Of a stretch of DNA of 20,773 bases, positions 1 through 7,472 are shown piece after piece. Source of the DNA: CAZOOM01 sp964460795 (GTDB lineage: Bacteria > Omnitrophota > Omnitrophia > Omnitrophales > Aquincolibacteriaceae). The position numbers were made by a program, and so were the translations under genes. The first letter of the stretch is position 1; each line of letters opens with the position of its first letter. Where the stretch lies: NCBI GenBank assembly GCA_964460795.1, contig CAYWRU010000055.1, positions 1-20,773 on the forward strand. Direction: 5' to 3'. The notes under the pieces are model-generated. The model worked only from the letters and a program-made list of their open reading frames with translations, had not been told where the DNA came from and searched no databases.

Positions 1-8
1 ATGAATAA

Positions 9-578
9 TTGAAACCCTCCATCAGCTCTACAAACAAACGCAATCCTATCACCTGTGAGCGTATTGCAGGTCTGGCACGCATCCTTCGCGGCAATGCCTT
101 GGCGGCCATGGAAAATATGGCGCTTTGGCACGAAAGAGACATTACACACTCTTCAGTGGAGCGAGTGATCTTTCCCGATAGCACGATTCTAATTCACTAT
201 ATGTTGCGTACGATGCAAAAAGTAGTGAAAGATCTTTTGGTGAACGAAAAGAATATGCTTCGTAATTTAGAACTCAGCCGAGGCATGGTTTTTTCCCAGG
301 GGCTTCTCCTGGAGCTTGTGAAGAAGGGGCTGACCCGCGAAGAAGGATATGCCCTTGTTCAATCGGCAGCTAAAAATGTTTGGGATAAAAATCAGACGTT
401 GAAGGATGCGGTGCTGGCCGATAAAAATATTTTGAAACACTTAAGCGCCGTTGAAATCAAAGCGGTTTTTGATTACAAGTACCACACCAAAAACGTGGAT
501 GCGATTTTTCGCCGGGTTGGCATGTCTGACGCGGCTGTAAAAAACTCACACACTGTCAAAACAGCCAAGAAAAAATAA
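9..578 (+). CDS. purB: Adenylosuccinate lyase, C-terminal part (5' truncated)
   Basis: C-terminal roughly 190 residues of adenylosuccinate lyase, which releases fumarate from SAICAR and from adenylosuccinate in purine synthesis. The frame is clear from position 36, where KRNPITCERIAGLAR matches the end of the fumarase/aspartase-superfamily signature (usual form GSSxMPxKRNP). Helical sequence typical of the family follows, including YMLRTMQKVVKDLLV and LSRGMVFSQGLLLELVKKGL, with a short Lys-rich tail. Family members are about 430-480 residues, so over half lies outside the window. The residues just before KRNP do not match the signature, and a TAA at 6-8 lies in frame upstream. This looks like poor sequence at a contig end rather than a true start; the TTG at 9 is probably not the initiation codon. 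The gene ends 13 nt before purC and heads the visible pur operon. Confidence 0.9.
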   Translation: MKPSISSTNKRNPITCERIAGLARILRGNALAAMENMALWHERDITHSSVERVIFPDSTILIHYMLRTMQKVVKDLLVNEKNMLRNLELSRGMVFSQGLLLELVKKGLTREEGYALVQSAAKNVWDKNQTLKDAVLADKNILKHLSAVEIKAVFDYKYHTKNVDAIFRRVGMSDAAVKNSHTVKTAKKK

Positions 579-591
579 GGCGGGACACGAA

Positions 592-1497
592 ATGGAACTT
601 ATGGATTCAATTCTGACCACGGATCTTCCGCTTCCTTTAATGGGGCGCGGCAAGGTGCGTGATATCTATCGCGTAGGTGATGACAAACTTTTGATTGTTA
701 CGACTGATCGCTTAAGTGCCTTTGATGTAGTGATGCCGAATCCCATTCCCTTAAAGGGCCGGGTGCTGACGCAGATTTCAGTATTCTGGCTTGAGCAGTT
801 TGCGGATATTGTTCCTAATCACTTGATTACTGCGGATATTTCTCAAATGGGGCTGAGTTCGGAGATTTTAAAGAAATATGGCGCCATCTTGGACGGACGC
901 ACCATGCTGGTCCGCCGCGCCAAACCGTTTCCGGTGGAGTGTATTGTCCGGGGTTATGTGACCGGGTCTGGATGGAAAGATTATCAGGCTACGGGCGCTA
1001 TCTGTGGGCATGTGCTTCCCAAGGGACTCAGGCAGTGCGAAAAACTTCCAGAGCCGATTTTTACGCCTTCCACCAAGGCCGAGGTTGGTCACGATGAAAA
1101 TATTGATTTTAATCATGCAATCAAACTGGTGGGGGAAGAGGCCGCTGAAAAACTTCGTGATCTCTCCATTAAGATTTATCAAAAAGGCGAGGCCTATGCT
1201 GCGACTAAAGGCATCTTGATTGCGGATACAAAATTTGAATTCGGGCAACTGAGCGACCGGATTATTTTGATCGATGAAGTGATGTCGCCGGACAGCTCAC
1301 GATTTTGGCCCAAGGACCGCTACGAAGTGGGGCATGATCAGCCGAGCTACGATAAACAAATTGTGCGCAATTATCTTTCAACTTTGGCCTGGGAAAAGAA
1401 ACCGCCTGCGCCTTCGCTTCCTCAGGAAATCATTGAAAAGACCAGCCGTGCTTACGTAGAAGCGTATGAACGTTTGACGGGAAAAAAGTTGATGTAG
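592..1497 (+). CDS. purC: Phosphoribosylaminoimidazole-succinocarboxamide synthase (SAICAR synthetase), long form
   Basis: Joins aspartate to CAIR with ATP to give SAICAR, the step before PurB, in the cytosol. The N-terminus carries the family's GRGKVRDIYRVGDDKLLIVTTDRLSAFD stretch in two parts: the nucleotide-binding GRGKVRDIY, then TDRLSAFDV. VECIVRGYVTGSGW and LIDEVMSPDSSRFWP are further conserved blocks. At 301 residues it is the long form, as in yeast Ade1 and many Gram-negatives, not the roughly 240-residue Bacillus/E. coli type. ATG at 592 sits 13 nt after purB behind a weak GGCGGG; a second in-frame ATG at 601 is also possible. It is followed by a 120-nt repeat-bearing spacer. Confidence 0.97.
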   Translation: MELMDSILTTDLPLPLMGRGKVRDIYRVGDDKLLIVTTDRLSAFDVVMPNPIPLKGRVLTQISVFWLEQFADIVPNHLITADISQMGLSSEILKKYGAILDGRTMLVRRAKPFPVECIVRGYVTGSGWKDYQATGAICGHVLPKGLRQCEKLPEPIFTPSTKAEVGHDENIDFNHAIKLVGEEAAEKLRDLSIKIYQKGEAYAATKGILIADTKFEFGQLSDRIILIDEVMSPDSSRFWPKDRYEVGHDQPSYDKQIVRNYLSTLAWEKKPPAPSLPQEIIEKTSRAYVEAYERLTGKKLM

Positions 1498-1509
1498 AGA
1501 AACCAGCCC

Positions 1510-1542
1510 TTCGACAAGCTCAGGATGGTGAGCAAAGTCGAA
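1510..1542. repeat. REP-like imperfect palindrome in the purC-purS spacer
   Basis: Nested inverted repeat: outer arms TTCGAC (1510-1515) and GTCGAA (1537-1542), inner arms GCTCA (1518-1522) and TGAGC (1529-1533), loop GGATGG. The reverse strand reads as the peptide HPELVEG, a motif I recall as a common spurious translation of short dispersed palindromes in many bacterial genomes. That makes a dispersed REP-type element likely. Copy number cannot be judged from one window. Confidence 0.7.
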
Positions 1543-1548
1543 CCATTG

Positions 1549-1602
1549 CCAGCAACCAGTAACCAAGATTAAACGCTTCTGGTTACGGGTTTCTGGTTAC
1601 TT
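1549..1602. repeat. Heptad repeat pair with inverted arms, purC-purS spacer
   Basis: CCAGCAA (1549-1555) and CCAGTAA (1556-1562) are adjacent 7-bp units, followed by a degenerate third. Downstream, CTGGTTAC occurs at 1579-1586 and again at 1593-1600, exactly 14 bp (two heptads) apart. GTAACCA (1559-1565) is the reverse complement of TGGTTAC in the downstream arm, so the two arms can form a hairpin. The array lies directly after the REP-like palindrome and ends about 15 nt before purS. A matching AACCAG at 1501-1506 lies before the palindrome, as if the palindrome sat inside the array. Confidence 0.55.
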
Positions 1603-1617
1603 AACTTTTGGTGAAAA

Positions 1618-1869
1618 ATGTTTCAAGCGACCGTGAATGTAACGCTCAAAAAATCAGTGCTTGATCCGCAAGGTGTGACGGTGCTTGCCTCGCTGAAGTC
1701 CATGGGATTTCAGGACGCCGCCAAAGTCCGGGTCGGAAAATATTTTGAAGTCCAGATCGATACGAAAGATGCCAAGACCGCGGAAAAACGCATCAAAGAA
1801 ATGTGCGACCAGCTTCTGATCAACCCCGTGATCGAAGAATATACCTATAGCCTTCGGGAAATTGCATGA
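1618..1869 (+). CDS. purS: Phosphoribosylformylglycinamidine synthase subunit PurS
   Basis: Small 83-residue structural subunit of the three-part FGAM synthetase (PurS-PurQ-PurL), which bridges the glutaminase and the synthetase. The sequence fits the family: a first beta strand FQATVNVTLKKSVLDPQG, then LKSMGFQDAAKVRVGKYFEV and a C-terminal CDQLLINPVIEEYTYSL. The length is the usual 80-85. ATG at 1618 has GGTGA at 1610-1614 as a likely ribosome-binding site. Its stop overlaps the purQ start by 4 nt (ATGA), which implies translational coupling. Confidence 0.95.
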   Translation: MFQATVNVTLKKSVLDPQGVTVLASLKSMGFQDAAKVRVGKYFEVQIDTKDAKTAEKRIKEMCDQLLINPVIEEYTYSLREIA

Positions 1870-2549
1870 AAGCAGCCGTGGTCGTTTTTCCCGGATCGAA
1901 TTGCGACAGCGACTGCTATCATGCGGCCGAATCTCAGCTAAAAGCCCAGGTTCAGTATGTCTGGCACAAGGAAGCCTCGCTTCCAAAGTGCGATCTTGTC
2001 ATTCTTCCCGGCGGATTTAGTTACGGAGATTATCTCCGAACCGGAGCCATTGCCCGATTTTCTCCGGTGATGCAGGCCGTCAAAAAACATGCGGAAGAGG
2101 GCCGGCTTGTGATCGGGATTTGTAACGGATTTCAAATTTTGCTTGAGGCTGGGCTTCTTCCCGGAGCCATGCTTCGGAATCGTTCGCTTTCCTTTATTTG
2201 CAAATACGTGTATCTGCGCGTTGAAGATGTCTCAAATCCTTTTACGAATAAACTGACGCAGTATCAGACCATTCAAATTCCGATTGCCCACGGCGAGGGG
2301 AATTACACCTGTGATGAGGAGACGCTGAAAAAATTGAAAAGCGAAAATCGCATCGTATTTCGCTATTCATCGGAAGACGGAAAAGTGACGGATGGATATA
2401 ATCCGAATGGTTCCAAGGAAAATATTGCCGGAATCTTAAATCAAAAACGTAATGTGCTGGGCATGATGCCGCATCCGGAGCGGGCCAGTGAATCTATTTT
2501 GTCTTGTGAAGACGGAAAAAAAATTTGGGAAAGTCTTTTAACGTACTAA
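1866..2549 (+). CDS. purQ: Phosphoribosylformylglycinamidine synthase subunit PurQ (glutaminase)
   Basis: Class I glutamine amidotransferase subunit that supplies ammonia to PurL for conversion of FGAR to FGAM. It starts with KAAVVVFPGSNCDSDC and shows the oxyanion region LPGGFSYGDYLRTGAIA. The nucleophile is Cys86 in GICNGFQILLEAGLLPGA, and the His203/Glu205 pair lies in MPHPERASE. At 227 residues it has the normal length of a stand-alone PurQ. Its start overlaps the end of purS (ATGA), so the two are probably translated together. A 56-nt spacer with heptad-like repeats separates it from purL. Confidence 0.97.
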   Translation: MKAAVVVFPGSNCDSDCYHAAESQLKAQVQYVWHKEASLPKCDLVILPGGFSYGDYLRTGAIARFSPVMQAVKKHAEEGRLVIGICNGFQILLEAGLLPGAMLRNRSLSFICKYVYLRVEDVSNPFTNKLTQYQTIQIPIAHGEGNYTCDEETLKKLKSENRIVFRYSSEDGKVTDGYNPNGSKENIAGILNQKRNVLGMMPHPERASESILSCEDGKKIWESLLTY

Positions 2550-2572
2550 GTACAGCAATCAAGTGCAGCGAG

Positions 2573-2602
2573 CGCAGTACGCTGTATGTATAACGCAGAA
2601 CG
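2573..2602. repeat. Short heptad-period repeat in the purQ-purL spacer
   Basis: Units of the form CGCxGxA recur in 7-bp register: CGCAGTA (2573-2579), CGCTGTA (2580-2586), a divergent TGTATAA (2587-2593), CGCAGAA (2594-2600). TACAGC at 2551-2556 is the inverse of GCTGTA at 2581-2586, so a hairpin across the spacer is possible. This is weaker than the heptads before purS and purF, but it shares their period and position. Confidence 0.4.
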
Positions 2603-2605
2603 ATT

Positions 2606-4879
2606 ATGATGATGACCGACGAAATAAAAATCACGAAAGAATTGATTGCCGCGCACGGCATTACGCCGGATGAGTATGCGCGTATTGTGAAGACGCTTGG
2701 TCGAGAACCCAACATCACCGAACTCGGCATGTACAGCGTGATGTGGAGTGAGCACTGCTCCTATAAAAATACCAAGCCGGTTTTAAAAACCTTTCCGACC
2801 TCCGGACCGCGGCTTTTAGTCAAAGCCGGAGAAGAAAATGCCGGCATTGTGGATATCGGAGACGGCCTCGCCATTTGCTTCAAAATTGAAAGCCATAATC
2901 ATCCCTCAGCCATTGAACCTTTTCAGGGAGCGGCCACCGGAGTGGGGGGGATTTTGCGCGACATTTTCACCATGGGCGCACGGCCGGTTCTTGTGATGGA
3001 TTCGCTTCGATTTGGAAAACTCGAATCTGAACAGACCAAGCATCTTCTCAAGGGAGTGGTAAGCGGGATCTCGCATTATGGAAACTGCATGGGCATTCCC
3101 ACGATTGGCGGAGAAATCTACTTTCATGAATCTTATGAAGGAAATCCTTTGGTGAATGTTTTGGCTCTGGGGATTATGCAGGCCGGAAATATTGTGAAGG
3201 GGCATGCCAAAGGGGAAGGGAATCCTGTTTATTATGTAGGAGCCACGACGGGCCGGGACGGTTTGGGCGGCGCGGCCTTTGCCTCGCGCGATCTGACGGA
3301 GAAAAGTAAAGAAGACCGTCCTGCGGTTCAGGTGGGAGATCCTTTTATGGAAAAGCTTCTTATGGAAGCGTGTCTTGAACTTTCCAAAACCGATGCGATT
3401 GTAGGAATGCAAGATATGGGCGCGGCAGGCCTGACTTGTTCCACTTCGGAAACCGCAGCGCGCGCGGATATGGGGATTGAGATCGATCTGGCCAAAGTGC
3501 CTCAGCGTGAAGACGGAATGACTCCCTATGAATACCTTCTCTCGGAATCTCAGGAACGGATGCTCATTATTGTCAAAAAAGGCAAAGAAAAAATCGTCGA
3601 AGATATTTTCAAAAAATGGGATCTTCACGCAGTCCAGATTGGTGAAGTGAAATCAGGGACTCGCATGCGCGTGTTTCATCACGGCAAACTAGTGTCCGAT
3701 GTCCCGGCTAAATCACTGGTGGACGAGGGGCCGATTTATATCCGCGAGGAAAAGAGGCCGGAGTATCTGGATGAGGCTCAGAAACTCGATCTTGCCAAAA
3801 TTCCTGAACCCAAGGATTTTATGGAAGTTCTGAAAAAGCTTCTCGGGCATCCTTCCATTGCCTCCAAGGCCTGGGTTTGGGAACAATACGATCATATGGT
3901 CCGGACAGACACGGTTTTTTATCCCGGACACGATGCAGGACTGATCCGGATCAAGGGAACGAAAAAAGGGGTTGCCGTTACGACCGATTGTAATAGTTTG
4001 TATTGTTATCTCGATCCTTTTGAAGGGGGAAAGATTGCCGTCGCAGAAGCGGCTCGCAATGTGGCGTGTACCGGAGCGCTTCCGCTTGCAATCTCCGATA
4101 ATCTTAATTTTGGAAATCCCATGAACCCGGAAATTTTTTGGCAGCTTCGCCAGTGTTCAAACGGGATCACCGCAGCCTGTAATGCGTTTCAAACCCCGGT
4201 GACCGGCGGCAATGTCAGTCTCTATAATCAAAATCCCAAAGGTGCGATTTATCCCACGCCCACGATTGGGATGATGGGGGTACTGGATGACATTGAGCTT
4301 CGCGTGCCGTCGCATTTTCAAAATCCAGGAGATTTGATTTTTCTGGTAGGAGAAACATTCAATGAAATCGGCGGATCTCATTATTTAATGATCGAGCACG
4401 GTCTTCAAAAAGGACTTCCTCCGCGTCTTGATCTTGCGCGCGAATCTGCATTGCATCGCTTTCTTTTGGAATCCTCCAAGGCACGAGATCTTTCTTCGGC
4501 TCATGATCTTTCCGAAGGCGGATTGGCCGTGTCTTTGGCGGAAGCGTGTTTCGGATTCGGGAAGACGCTGGGTGCGAACGTTGATCATTTGGATCTTATT
4601 TTCCGGGATATGCACCGAAAAGGAGACCTTCGTGAGGATGCTCTTTACTTTGGCGAATCCCAGTCGCGCGTCGTGATCTCTGCCAAACCTGAGCAGAAAG
4701 AATCGATCCTGAAACGGGCGCAAAATCTGGGTCTTCCGGTGACTCAAATTGGTAAAGTGACGGATCAGGATGAATTTTGCCTGGGAAGTCGGATTTCAGG
4801 TAAAATCTCTGTCTTGCGGGAAGTGTTTGACGGTGTTCTCCCCAGGCGTATGAAGAACGAAATGTTTCACTCTATTTAA
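2606..4879 (+). CDS. purL: Phosphoribosylformylglycinamidine synthase subunit PurL (small type)
   Basis: ATP-dependent synthetase subunit that makes FGAM from FGAR with ammonia from PurQ. At 757 residues it is the small PurL that requires separate PurS and PurQ, both encoded just upstream. Family blocks visible in order are MYSVMWSEHCSYKNTKPVL, ESHNHPSAIEPFQGAATGVG with GILRDIFTMGARP, the Gly-rich GATTGRDGLGGAAFAS, QDMGAAGLTCSTSE, the second-half NLNFGNP and TGGNVSLYNQ, and the C-terminal SAHDLSEGGLAVSLAEACF. Three consecutive ATG codons (2606, 2609, 2612) could start translation and no strong Shine-Dalgarno precedes them. The gene is intact. Confidence 0.97.
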   Translation: MMMTDEIKITKELIAAHGITPDEYARIVKTLGREPNITELGMYSVMWSEHCSYKNTKPVLKTFPTSGPRLLVKAGEENAGIVDIGDGLAICFKIESHNHPSAIEPFQGAATGVGGILRDIFTMGARPVLVMDSLRFGKLESEQTKHLLKGVVSGISHYGNCMGIPTIGGEIYFHESYEGNPLVNVLALGIMQAGNIVKGHAKGEGNPVYYVGATTGRDGLGGAAFASRDLTEKSKEDRPAVQVGDPFMEKLLMEACLELSKTDAIVGMQDMGAAGLTCSTSETAARADMGIEIDLAKVPQREDGMTPYEYLLSESQERMLIIVKKGKEKIVEDIFKKWDLHAVQIGEVKSGTRMRVFHHGKLVSDVPAKSLVDEGPIYIREEKRPEYLDEAQKLDLAKIPEPKDFMEVLKKLLGHPSIASKAWVWEQYDHMVRTDTVFYPGHDAGLIRIKGTKKGVAVTTDCNSLYCYLDPFEGGKIAVAEAARNVACTGALPLAISDNLNFGNPMNPEIFWQLRQCSNGITAACNAFQTPVTGGNVSLYNQNPKGAIYPTPTIGMMGVLDDIELRVPSHFQNPGDLIFLVGETFNEIGGSHYLMIEHGLQKGLPPRLDLARESALHRFLLESSKARDLSSAHDLSEGGLAVSLAEACFGFGKTLGANVDHLDLIFRDMHRKGDLREDALYFGESQSRVVISAKPEQKESILKRAQNLGLPVTQIGKVTDQDEFCLGSRISGKISVLREVFDGVLPRRMKNEMFHSI

Positions 4880-4883
4880 AAAT

Positions 4884-4968
4884 AAAGATACCAGATGTCA
4901 GATTCCAGATTGCAGATGAAAAAGTCACAGAAGTTACTGTTATCTGATATCTGTCATCTGATGTCTTC
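4884..4968. repeat. Double-armed heptad array (5 units, loop, 5 inverse units) in the purL-purF spacer
   Basis: Left arm 4884-4918 is five consecutive 7-bp units of consensus NCAGATN (for example CCAGATG, TCAGATT, GCAGATG; the first unit is degenerate). A 15-nt loop (4919-4933) follows. The right arm 4934-4968 is five 7-bp units of the reverse-complement consensus NATCTGN (for example TATCTGA, TATCTGT, CATCTGA; the outer units are degenerate). By hand, about 24 of 35 positions pair when the arms are folded together. The array fills nearly the whole 104-nt spacer and ends 15 nt before the purF ATG. It could be a processing or attenuation hairpin or a dispersed repeat; its function is unknown. 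Confidence 0.75.
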
Positions 4969-4983
4969 AGGCCATAAAAAAAC

Positions 4984-6387
4984 ATGAGCGACGAAAACAT
5001 CAAAGATCACTGCGGGATATTTGGCGTCTTCAATCATCCGGAGGCGTCTAAGATTACTTATCTTGGGCTTTTTGCCCTCCAGCACCGGGGCGAAGAGGCT
5101 GCGGGAATTTGTACCAGCTCCGGCGATAAGCTCATGCTTTATAAAGATCGTGGACTGGTGGGGGAGGTTTTTGATGAAGATAGACTGAATAAGCTTCCGG
5201 GACGTATGGCCATCGGTCATGTCCGCTACTCCACGACGGGATCTTCTACCGTGACGAATGCGCAGCCTTATCGAGTGGCTTACGCGCAAGGTGAAGTTGC
5301 GGTCGCGCATAATGGAAACCTTGTAAACACCCAGCTTCTCCGGCGAGAACTCGAGGCGCAGGGATCTGTATTTTCCACGACCATGGATTCCGAAATTTTT
5401 GTTCATCTCGTGGCCAAAGCTAATCAGGATAATTTTGAGCATTCCGTTTTCCAAGCCGCGAAAAAAGTGGCGGGGGCTTTTAGTGTTCTCCTGATGAGCG
5501 CGAAACAAATTATTGCCATCCGTGATCCGCACGGATTTCGGCCGCTTTGTTTTGGCAAATTAGGCGCCGGATTTGTGGTGGCCTCTGAATCCTGCGCCTT
5601 GGATCTGACGGAAGCAGATTTGATCCGCGAGATCCAGCCCGGCGAAATGCTGGTCATTGATGAAAAAGGACCTCGCAGTTACTTTCCTTATAAAGACGAG
5701 ACGCATCAGATCTCTCAGTGCATTTTCGAGCATGTTTATTTTGCGCGTCCGGATTCCACGATTTTTCAGGATAACGTGGCGGCTGTACGCGAACGGATGG
5801 GAAGGAATCTGGCCAAAGAACATCCGATTAAAGCGGATATTGTGATCCCGGTTCCGGACTCCGGAAATTTCGCTGCGCTCGGATTTTCTAAGCAGTCCGG
5901 CATTCCTTTAGCGCACGGATTTACGCGTAATCACTACATTGGACGCACCTTTATTCAACCGGCCCAGGCTACGCGGTCCTTGAAAGTTAAAATCAAACTC
6001 AATCCCATCCAGGCCATGGTGGAAGGAAAACGTATTGTGGTGGTGGATGATTCCATTGTCCGAGGGAACACGGCCAAGTCCCGTATCAAACTGCTTCGGC
6101 GAGCTGGAGCCAGCGAAGTGCATATGCGGGTCAGCTGTCCTCCGCACATTTCTCCGTGCTTTTATGGAATCGACTTTCCTTCGAAAGATGAGCTTATTGC
6201 TGCGCAAAAAACCATGCAGGAGATCCAGGGGTTTTTGGATGTGGACAGTCTCGGCTATTTGAGTTTGGAGGGGATGCTTTCGGCTACTACGCAGGACACA
6301 AACCGGTTTTGTGCGGCCTGTTTTACCGGAAAATACCCCACAAACATCTTTGATGAAGTGGATAAATTCAAACTCGAAAAGTGCTAA
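4984..6387 (+). CDS. purF: Amidophosphoribosyltransferase (glutamine PRPP amidotransferase)
   Basis: Catalyses the committed first step of purine synthesis, PRPP plus glutamine to phosphoribosylamine. The N-terminus MSDENIKDHCGIFGVF indicates a nine-residue propeptide that is removed to expose the Cys10 nucleophile of the Ntn-hydrolase glutaminase domain. FALQHRGEEAAGI and VGHVRYSTTG-like IGHVRYSTTGSS follow. The C-terminal phosphoribosyltransferase domain has the PRPP loop VVVDDSIVRGNT. Cysteines in ISQCIFEHVYFARPDS, VSCPPHISPCFYG and NRFCAACFTG fit the 4Fe-4S ligands of the Bacillus-type enzyme. At 467 residues the length is normal. No clear Shine-Dalgarno precedes ATG 4984, where the heptad-repeat spacer ends. 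Confidence 0.97.
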   Translation: MSDENIKDHCGIFGVFNHPEASKITYLGLFALQHRGEEAAGICTSSGDKLMLYKDRGLVGEVFDEDRLNKLPGRMAIGHVRYSTTGSSTVTNAQPYRVAYAQGEVAVAHNGNLVNTQLLRRELEAQGSVFSTTMDSEIFVHLVAKANQDNFEHSVFQAAKKVAGAFSVLLMSAKQIIAIRDPHGFRPLCFGKLGAGFVVASESCALDLTEADLIREIQPGEMLVIDEKGPRSYFPYKDETHQISQCIFEHVYFARPDSTIFQDNVAAVRERMGRNLAKEHPIKADIVIPVPDSGNFAALGFSKQSGIPLAHGFTRNHYIGRTFIQPAQATRSLKVKIKLNPIQAMVEGKRIVVVDDSIVRGNTAKSRIKLLRRAGASEVHMRVSCPPHISPCFYGIDFPSKDELIAAQKTMQEIQGFLDVDSLGYLSLEGMLSATTQDTNRFCAACFTGKYPTNIFDEVDKFKLEKC

Positions 6388-6426
6388 AAGTTTTTTAAAA
6401 ATTTATCTTCTGCGCTTGTTAGTATC

Positions 6427-6432
6427 GGAGAG
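6427..6432 (+). promoter_or_regulatory. Ribosome-binding site supporting the GTG start of purM
   Basis: GGAGAG lies 5 nt before GTG at 6438 and is the main evidence for that non-ATG start. Confidence 0.6.
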
Positions 6433-6437
6433 TTATC

Positions 6438-7469
6438 GTGTCAAAAAAATGGACTTATGAAGCGGCGGGAGTTCCGCATCTTAAAGGCGATCCAGGCTAT
6501 AATCGAAAGATCGTAGGCCTCATACGCTCCACGCATCGACCGGGTGTAACGGGAAATCCGACGGGCTTTGCCGCACTTTTTGATCTTAAAAAAATTCGAC
6601 TCAAAGATCCGCTCCTGGTTTCCTCAACCGATGGAGTCGGAACCAAGCTTGAAATCGCGCATCTCCAAAAAAATCACCGCACCATTGGAATCGATCTGGT
6701 GGCTATGTGTGTCAACGACATTATTACCTGCGGTGCGGAACCCATTTTCTTTCTCGATTATTTTGCCACTGGCCGATTTGATCAAAAAGCTACGGTTGAG
6801 GTGCTGCGAGGAATTACGGACGGATGTCGTCAGGCCGGATGCGCGCTGGTTGGCGGAGAAACTGCGGTCATGCCCGGATTTTATCAGCCTTATGGAGCCG
6901 ACGGTGCGCCGCAATATGACCTAGCCGGATTTTCCATTGGTGCCGTCGAGCGCAGGAAGGTGATTGACGGCCGAAAAATCCAAAAAGGCGATGCGCTTCT
7001 TGGAATTGCGTCCTCCGGATTTCATTCCAACGGGTACTCCCTTATTCGAAAAATTTTTTCCAGAAAAGAACTTACCGGAAAAATGGGAAAAACGCTTCTT
7101 ACTCCTACGCGGATTTATGTCAAACCTGTGCTTCGACTTTTAAAGTCGGTGGAGCTTCGCGGAATTGTGAATATTACGGGCGGAGGATTTATCGATAATC
7201 TCCCGCGTGTTATTCCGGATGGATTGGCGGCAAGAATTTGTCTAGGATCTTGGGCCAAGCCCGTTATTTTTGATCAGGTTGCAAAAGCGGGCAATATAAC
7301 GCCGTTTGAAATGATGCGGACTTTTAATCTTGGAATCGGGATGATTTTAATTATTCCTGAGCGGGAAGTTTTAAAGGCGCAGCGAATTTTAAAATCCCTG
7401 AATCTTTCATCCTGGGTTATGGGAAACATAATTGAAAGTTTCGGATCCAAAGTTCAAATAGATGGATAG
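6438..7469 (+). CDS. purM: Phosphoribosylformylglycinamidine cyclo-ligase (AIR synthetase)
   Basis: Closes the imidazole ring, converting FGAM to AIR with ATP. Conserved features are the N-terminal YEAAGV, LLVSSTDGVGTKLEIA, the metal/ATP site DLVAMCVNDIITCGAEPIFFLDYFATG, GGETAVMPGFY, SSGFHSNGYSLIRK and the late NITGGGFIDNLPRVIP. At 343 residues it has the usual length. It starts with GTG, supported by the GGAGAG just upstream. The 50-nt spacer after purF is AT-rich without heptad repeats. purD begins 3 nt after its stop. Confidence 0.96.
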   Translation: MSKKWTYEAAGVPHLKGDPGYNRKIVGLIRSTHRPGVTGNPTGFAALFDLKKIRLKDPLLVSSTDGVGTKLEIAHLQKNHRTIGIDLVAMCVNDIITCGAEPIFFLDYFATGRFDQKATVEVLRGITDGCRQAGCALVGGETAVMPGFYQPYGADGAPQYDLAGFSIGAVERRKVIDGRKIQKGDALLGIASSGFHSNGYSLIRKIFSRKELTGKMGKTLLTPTRIYVKPVLRLLKSVELRGIVNITGGGFIDNLPRVIPDGLAARICLGSWAKPVIFDQVAKAGNITPFEMMRTFNLGIGMILIIPEREVLKAQRILKSLNLSSWVMGNIIESFGSKVQIDG

Positions 7470-7472
7470 ATC

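Noticed and set aside
1378..1566. A minus-strand reading frame of 62 codons across the purC end and spacer, containing HPELVEG.
   Set aside because: It is the known spurious translation of a palindromic repeat plus purC antisense.
2906..3628. A 240-codon minus-strand open frame within purL.
   Set aside because: It is an antisense shadow of conserved PurL; its composition follows the opposite strand's codons.
4884..4968. CRISPR-like array in the purL-purF spacer.
   Set aside because: The units are 7 bp with no unique spacers and lie in both orientations, unlike any CRISPR array.
6388..6437. Promoter or terminator in the purF-purM spacer.
   Set aside because: The AT-rich stretch has no paired arms and no spaced -35/-10; only the purM ribosome-binding site is convincing.
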